A DNA stretch of 64,000 bases from Lentzea sp. NEAU-D7. Lineage in GTDB: Bacteria > Actinomycetota > Actinomycetes > Mycobacteriales > Pseudonocardiaceae. The stretch is taken from assembly GCF_026242055.1 (NCBI RefSeq), contig NZ_JAPJDL010000004.1, forward strand, positions 248,001-312,000. Direction: 5' to 3'. The translations under genes were made by a program, and so were the position numbers. The notes beneath the pieces are model-generated. The model did no database searches. It was not told the DNA's origin and saw only the letters and a list, made by a program, of their open reading frames with translations. This document shows, piece by piece, positions 61,576 through 64,000 of the stretch (positions are counted from its first letter, which is position 1; each line of letters opens with the position of its first letter).

Positions 61576-61925
61576 TTCGTTCGTTCCGCCACAGCAGCCG
61601 GGTTCTTCTTCTCACCGAGTTGGTCGTCGTCGTTCTGCTGATCGCCACGTCGACCGCCTCCGCGCAACCTGTGTACGTAGTTGCGCTCGCGTCCACGTTG
61701 GACGAAGTCCTCAACAACATCCGCAACTGGATCATCGGCATCGCCGCCGCCATCGCCACGGTGTGCTTCTCGATCGGCGGGCTGCGACTCCTCATCAACG
61801 GGTCGGAGCCTGGTGAAGTCGACAAGGCGAAGGCATCGTTCAAGGCCGGTGGCGTCGGGTTCGCCATCGCTATGCTCGCGCCGTTGCTCGTCGCGATTCT
61901 CAAGACGTTGGTCGGAGAACGGTGA
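61566..61925 (+). CDS. TrbC/VirB2-like pilin
   Basis: About 119 residues from ATG 61566 (GGAGG upstream), overlapping the previous gene by 10 nt. Signal-like helix (LLTELVVVVLLIATSTASAQ), then NIRNWIIGIAAAIATVCFSI, a polar loop (GSEPGEVDKAKASFKAG) and FAIAMLAPLLVAILKTLV. Two mature helices with a short loop is the VirB2/TrbC arrangement. Expected in the membrane as a conjugation pilus or channel subunit. Confidence 0.8.
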   Translation: MRLIRSFRHSSRVLLLTELVVVVLLIATSTASAQPVYVVALASTLDEVLNNIRNWIIGIAAAIATVCFSIGGLRLLINGSEPGEVDKAKASFKAGGVGFAIAMLAPLLVAILKTLVGER

Positions 61926-63748
61926 TGAACACCGCCTCCACAGCCACTCGTCCTTCGACGACCAAGCGGCGGATCGCGTGGGCGGTGTTCGGTGCGCTCG
62001 CCGCCATTCTCAGCGTCGGAGTCACCTCGGCTGCTGCGGAACCGCAACCGCCCAACCCGACTACGACGACAACCAGCCCGCCGACGACTTCTGCACCACC
62101 CCCATCGACACCGCCCGTTCCCAAGTCAGACGACTGCGGGATCACCGACGTCGGTGCGTGCGTGTCGGAAGGCATCACGAGCTTCTTCTCGGCGCTGGTG
62201 GTGGGCGCGCTCAACCCGCTGCTGAAGACGGTCGGCGAGACCTTGCTGGCGACGCCTCGCCTGGATCAGGTCCCTCGCATCGCCGAGTTGTGGGAGTCGT
62301 CCCGCGTGATCGCGGTCGCGAGCTACGCCCTGCTCATCACAATGGCCGGGTTGATCCTGATGACGTACGAGACGTTGCAGACGCGCACCACCATTCGCGA
62401 GACCGCGCCCCGCATCGCCATCGGGTTCCTGGCCGCGAACCTGTCGTTGCTTCTCGCGGGACGAGCTGTCGAGTTCGCGAACGCGCTGTCGTACGCACTC
62501 GTCGCCGGCGGAGTGGACCCGGACGCCGCCGCCAAGCAACTCGCCGGGATGTTCGCGAACACCGTGACGAGCGCGGCAACCGGGGGCAGCATCTTCAACC
62601 TGCTCGTGAGCCTCGGCATCGTCGTGCTGCTTCTGGCGTTGCTCGGCACCTATGCCGTGCGAGTCGCGGTGACCGCCTTGCTTCTCGCAGGCGCACCACT
62701 CTGCCTCATCCTGCACGGCCTGCAGCAGACAGATGGGATCGCGCGATGGTGGTGGCGTGCGTTTGGCGGCGTGCTCGCAATCCAGATCGGACAGTCACTC
62801 GTTCTCATCGTGGGGTTGCGCGTCCTGCTGTCCGACGGGGGCTTCAGCATCTTCGGCCCCAACCCGGACAACGTTCTGAACCTCATCGTCGCCGGGGCTT
62901 TGTTGTGGATCCTGGTCAAGATCCCGAGCTGGGTCATGCAACGTGTTCAACTCGGCGGCGGTCGCACCTTCCTGGGATCGCTGATCCGCGGCTTCATCGC
63001 CTACAAGACCTTCGGCCTGATCCGCCGGGGAGCGGCAGGTTCGGCACGGGCACCTGGCGCTCGAGCGAGTCGTCCACCTGCCAGACCACCCGACCCGTAC
63101 TCGAACGTCAAGGCGACCGCGTCTGGCCAGTACATGCTGCCGTTGTCCGGACTGAGGCGACGCTCCAAGGCCGCTCCGGCACCTGCAGCGCCTCAGGCCG
63201 GCGGCGTACGGAAACCCCAGGGCCGACAACTCGCTCTTCCGTTTGACAAGGGGTGGCCGTCGGATCGGCCAGTGCTGACCCGCAGTGGCCAGTATCGGCT
63301 CCCCATCGACGTTCCGCGGGCGGCACCAAGCAGTCCGGTGGCCGCGAGTCCAGCCCCCTTGCCTCGACGTGATCCGGGCAAGCAGCTTGAGATCCCGTTC
63401 GACCCTTACCGAGGCATTCGGCCGACACGTCACGGCCAGTACGTACTTCCGCTCGATGTCGCGCGGGTTCCGAAGCCGCCAGCACCCCCTGCGCCCAAGC
63501 AGCCCCGGCGAACTGCTGGCCGAGTGCATCAACCGGAACTTCCCTTCGACCCGTTCGCCGGGACTCGGCCGCAACGTGATGGTCAGTACGCGTTGCCGCT
63601 CGAAAGGGTTGCTCGCGTCGCGCCTCCGCCGATTCCGAAACCGTCGTCGTCTCCACGTCGAGCACGTTCGCGTCAGCTTCGGCTTCCGCTCGACCCGCCT
63701 GTCCGCGCACCGCGAAGCGCCAAGCCGACTACCGGCGGTGCGTCATGA
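61922..63748 (+). CDS. TrbL/VirB6-like membrane protein with C-terminal GQY repeats
   Basis: 608 residues, GTG 61922 or ATG 61925 (overlaps previous stop). Signal peptide, Pro/Thr linker (about 41-75), then six or more helices (about 95-330) with VASYALLITMAGLILMTYET, LSLLLAGRAVEFANALSY, and ALLLAGAPLCLILHGLQQTD, as in TrbL/VirB6. From about 395 a soluble tail carries four GQYxLPL/I boxes (about 401, 455, 504, 552), alternating with (Q/E)LxxPFD boxes (about 435, 486, 536; a weaker one near 585). The tail is unusual for the family. Confidence 0.8.
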   Translation: MMNTASTATRPSTTKRRIAWAVFGALAAILSVGVTSAAAEPQPPNPTTTTTSPPTTSAPPPSTPPVPKSDDCGITDVGACVSEGITSFFSALVVGALNPLLKTVGETLLATPRLDQVPRIAELWESSRVIAVASYALLITMAGLILMTYETLQTRTTIRETAPRIAIGFLAANLSLLLAGRAVEFANALSYALVAGGVDPDAAAKQLAGMFANTVTSAATGGSIFNLLVSLGIVVLLLALLGTYAVRVAVTALLLAGAPLCLILHGLQQTDGIARWWWRAFGGVLAIQIGQSLVLIVGLRVLLSDGGFSIFGPNPDNVLNLIVAGALLWILVKIPSWVMQRVQLGGGRTFLGSLIRGFIAYKTFGLIRRGAAGSARAPGARASRPPARPPDPYSNVKATASGQYMLPLSGLRRRSKAAPAPAAPQAGGVRKPQGRQLALPFDKGWPSDRPVLTRSGQYRLPIDVPRAAPSSPVAASPAPLPRRDPGKQLEIPFDPYRGIRPTRHGQYVLPLDVARVPKPPAPPAPKQPRRTAGRVHQPELPFDPFAGTRPQRDGQYALPLERVARVAPPPIPKPSSSPRRARSRQLRLPLDPPVRAPRSAKPTTGGAS

Positions 63749-64000
63749 CACGACCTGTGCGAATTCCCGCTGACGTCGACCGACCCGATCGCATCCTGTT
63801 CGGCCTGACCGGACGACAGCTCACCATCCTCACAACGACCGGGGTGACGCTCTACGTCCTGTGGGCGGTCACCCAGCGGTTTGTCCCGCTGCCGGCGTTC
63901 TTGTTTCTCGCGCTCCCGTTCGCGACGGTCGCTGTCGTGCTCGCCCTTGGCCAGCGTGACGGAGTGTCGCTGGACCGCTTGCTCTGGGCTGCACTCCGGC
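63745..64000 (+). CDS. PrgI-like conjugation protein, 3' end outside window
   Basis: ATG 63745 overlaps the previous stop (ATGA). The first ~85 residues read IPADVDRPDRILFGLTGRQL, then two adjacent helices (LTILTTTGVTLYVLWAV, FLALPFATVAVVLALG) and DGVSLDRLLWAALR, matching PrgI/SCO6880-type small membrane proteins that precede VirB4 ATPases in actinobacterial transfer clusters. The frame is open at the window edge. Confidence 0.75.
   Translation, partial: MTRPVRIPADVDRPDRILFGLTGRQLTILTTTGVTLYVLWAVTQRFVPLPAFLFLALPFATVAVVLALGQRDGVSLDRLLWAALR

Overview
The window is high-GC DNA with actinomycete start-site habits (frequent GTG starts, ATGA/GTGA stop-start overlaps). Family content (rodlin-like proteins, SPW-repeat proteins, stand-alone STAS and HATPase regulators, XRE-TPR regulator debris, actinobacterial conjugation genes) suggests a filamentous actinomycete, most likely Pseudonocardiaceae. 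That placement is inference, not a database result.

1-31.8 kb is an envelope/stress-type island. It holds a CaCA exchanger, SPW proteins, two tandem-domain universal stress proteins, a fused double PAP2 phosphatase, BrkB and DUF2254 membrane proteins, a STAS and a HATPase regulator, a bifunctional PBP, a response regulator-histidine kinase-lipoprotein operon, DUF4142 proteins, DUF202 proteins, and three small stand-alone NAD-binding RCK/TrkA-N proteins. Many genes occur as pairs in which one copy is intact (about 24-31 kb) and the other is decaying (about 2-16 kb): SPW-MarR, DUF4142-RCK, a 61-residue membrane protein. A palindromic element, TTGCACANTGCA(A), recurs at seven places. In four of them it lies in a longer conserved block with a CANNNT box 15 nt downstream. 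Before all three RCK genes a conserved stem-loop begins 6-7 nt after that box, and before two of them a second stem shows compensatory base changes. This is the best candidate here for an undescribed regulatory system.

32-38.4 kb holds an interrupted DUF1996 secreted protein, then the scar of an integrated element (tRNA 3'-end-like sequence, strong terminator, frameshifted integrase, DUF2637/SpdB-like gene), then debris of several chromosomal genes. 38.4-49.2 kb is a cell-surface region: a second PBP with a PASTA domain, two rodlin-like secreted proteins, a GAF-PP2C phosphatase, two paralogous secreted proteins, a glycine-rich repeat protein and a beta-helix-type protein, several separated by clear hairpin terminators.

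49-57 kb is mixed: GAF protein, diacylglycerol kinase-like protein, a translationally coupled pair with a WXG-like motif, a Nudix hydrolase, and broken genes including an AbiJ-like/nuclease gene and a second integrase. 57.4-64 kb looks like one end of an integrative conjugative element. A minus-strand operon of four genes joined by ATGA overlaps encodes a small protein, a C5-cytosine methyltransferase, a TSPPY amino-methyltransferase and a degenerate methyltransferase-like protein. It diverges from a plus-strand operon encoding a sigma-like protein, a TrbC/VirB2-like pilin, a TrbL/VirB6-like protein with a repeat tail, and a PrgI-like protein that runs off the right edge.
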